From positions 1 through 36,612 of the IMG/VR virus record IMGVR_UViG_3300025407_001409: DNA of 36,612 bases. The stretch is one strand, 5' to 3'. The position numbers and the translations under genes were made by a program. The notes under the pieces are model-generated. The model was not told the DNA's origin. It was given only the letters and a program-made list of their open reading frames with translations, and searched no databases. Source of the stretch: a virus. Positions 36,526 through 36,612 of the stretch are shown in pieces. Position 1 is the stretch's first letter, and each line of letters begins with the position of its first letter.

Positions 36526-36612
36526 CTATCTGCTACCAGCATTTGTCAACCCAACCTTGACAAGGTGCTGATATAGTTCATTGCAGATAGTGGCGGTATC
36601 GTGGAGATATGG
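36526..36612 (-). CDS. C-terminal end of a minus-strand gene (partial)
   Basis: The minus strand is open for 28 codons from the window edge to TAG at 36526-36528, ending ...VKVGLTNAGSR. The stop lies 33 nt before the terminator, which supports a real gene end. Product unknown. Confidence 0.5.
   Translation of the reverse strand, partial: PYLHDTATICNELYQHLVKVGLTNAGSR

Overview
The window looks like part of a large, AT-rich double-stranded DNA phage genome that infects an Actinobacterium. Phage origin is supported by a terminase pair (6809-9179), near-continuous tiny genes joined by 1-, 4-, 8- and 11-nt overlaps, eight tRNA genes, a dUTPase, resolvase-like nucleases and a cpn10. An actinobacterial host is suggested by a WhiB-type Fe-S regulator, a mycobacterial-type AhpC/AhpD pair, a DUF7455-type protein and an MSMEG_6728-type glycosylase. 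The low GC content and a secreted Ala/Thr/Ser-rich surface protein would fit freshwater Actinobacteria, but this host guess is inference. No capsid, portal or tail gene is recognisable here.

Layout. 1-5.5 kb: nucleases (PD-(D/E)XK resolvase-like, Cas4-like, RuvC-like), a DUF6065-like protein, the first 2-oxoglutarate/Fe(II) (2OG) oxygenase, a glutathione peroxidase and a GNT-I-like glycosyltransferase. 5.5-9.2 kb: a GT25 glycosyltransferase, an FmdB-type protein and small plus large terminase. 9.2-11.8 kb: three tandem SDR proteins. 11.8-14.4 kb: tRNAs, AhpC/AhpD and a second GT25. 14.4-15.1 kb: an unassigned structured RNA that appears to control the ribosome binding site of a 2OG oxygenase. 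15-20 kb: HNH protein, Dps-like ferritin, SGNH-like protein, secreted subtilisin and two disordered proteins. 20-24 kb: SLOG-like protein, GroES, WhiB, thioredoxin, HslV-like Ntn hydrolase and a large secreted surface protein. 24-32 kb: small membrane and zinc-knuckle proteins, a 2OG/cupin oxygenase next to a GlcNAc-transferase, a minus-strand Pro/Tyr-repeat peptide, dUTPase and another GT25. 32-35.5 kb: five further 2OG oxygenases with a SpeD-like protein among them. 35.9-36.5 kb: a non-coding, repeat-bearing AT-rich region ending in a terminator that serves a minus-strand gene running off the right edge.

Three themes stand out. First, eight 2OG oxygenases and five glycosyltransferases (three GT25, one GNT-I/GT13-like, one PF11397-like) lie in 36 kb. 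These are the enzyme types that hydroxylate Pro/Lys and then glycosylate the hydroxyl in collagen and Skp1, and a 43-residue peptide with four SPY(A/V)P repeats is encoded among them. I infer a phage 'hydroxylate-then-glycosylate' protein-decoration system. Second, there is a redox kit (GPx, AhpC, AhpD, Trx, Dps-like) with conserved catalytic residues. Third, many genes have a sigma-A-like promoter whose -10 box lies only 5-9 nt before the start codon, which predicts widespread leaderless transcription.
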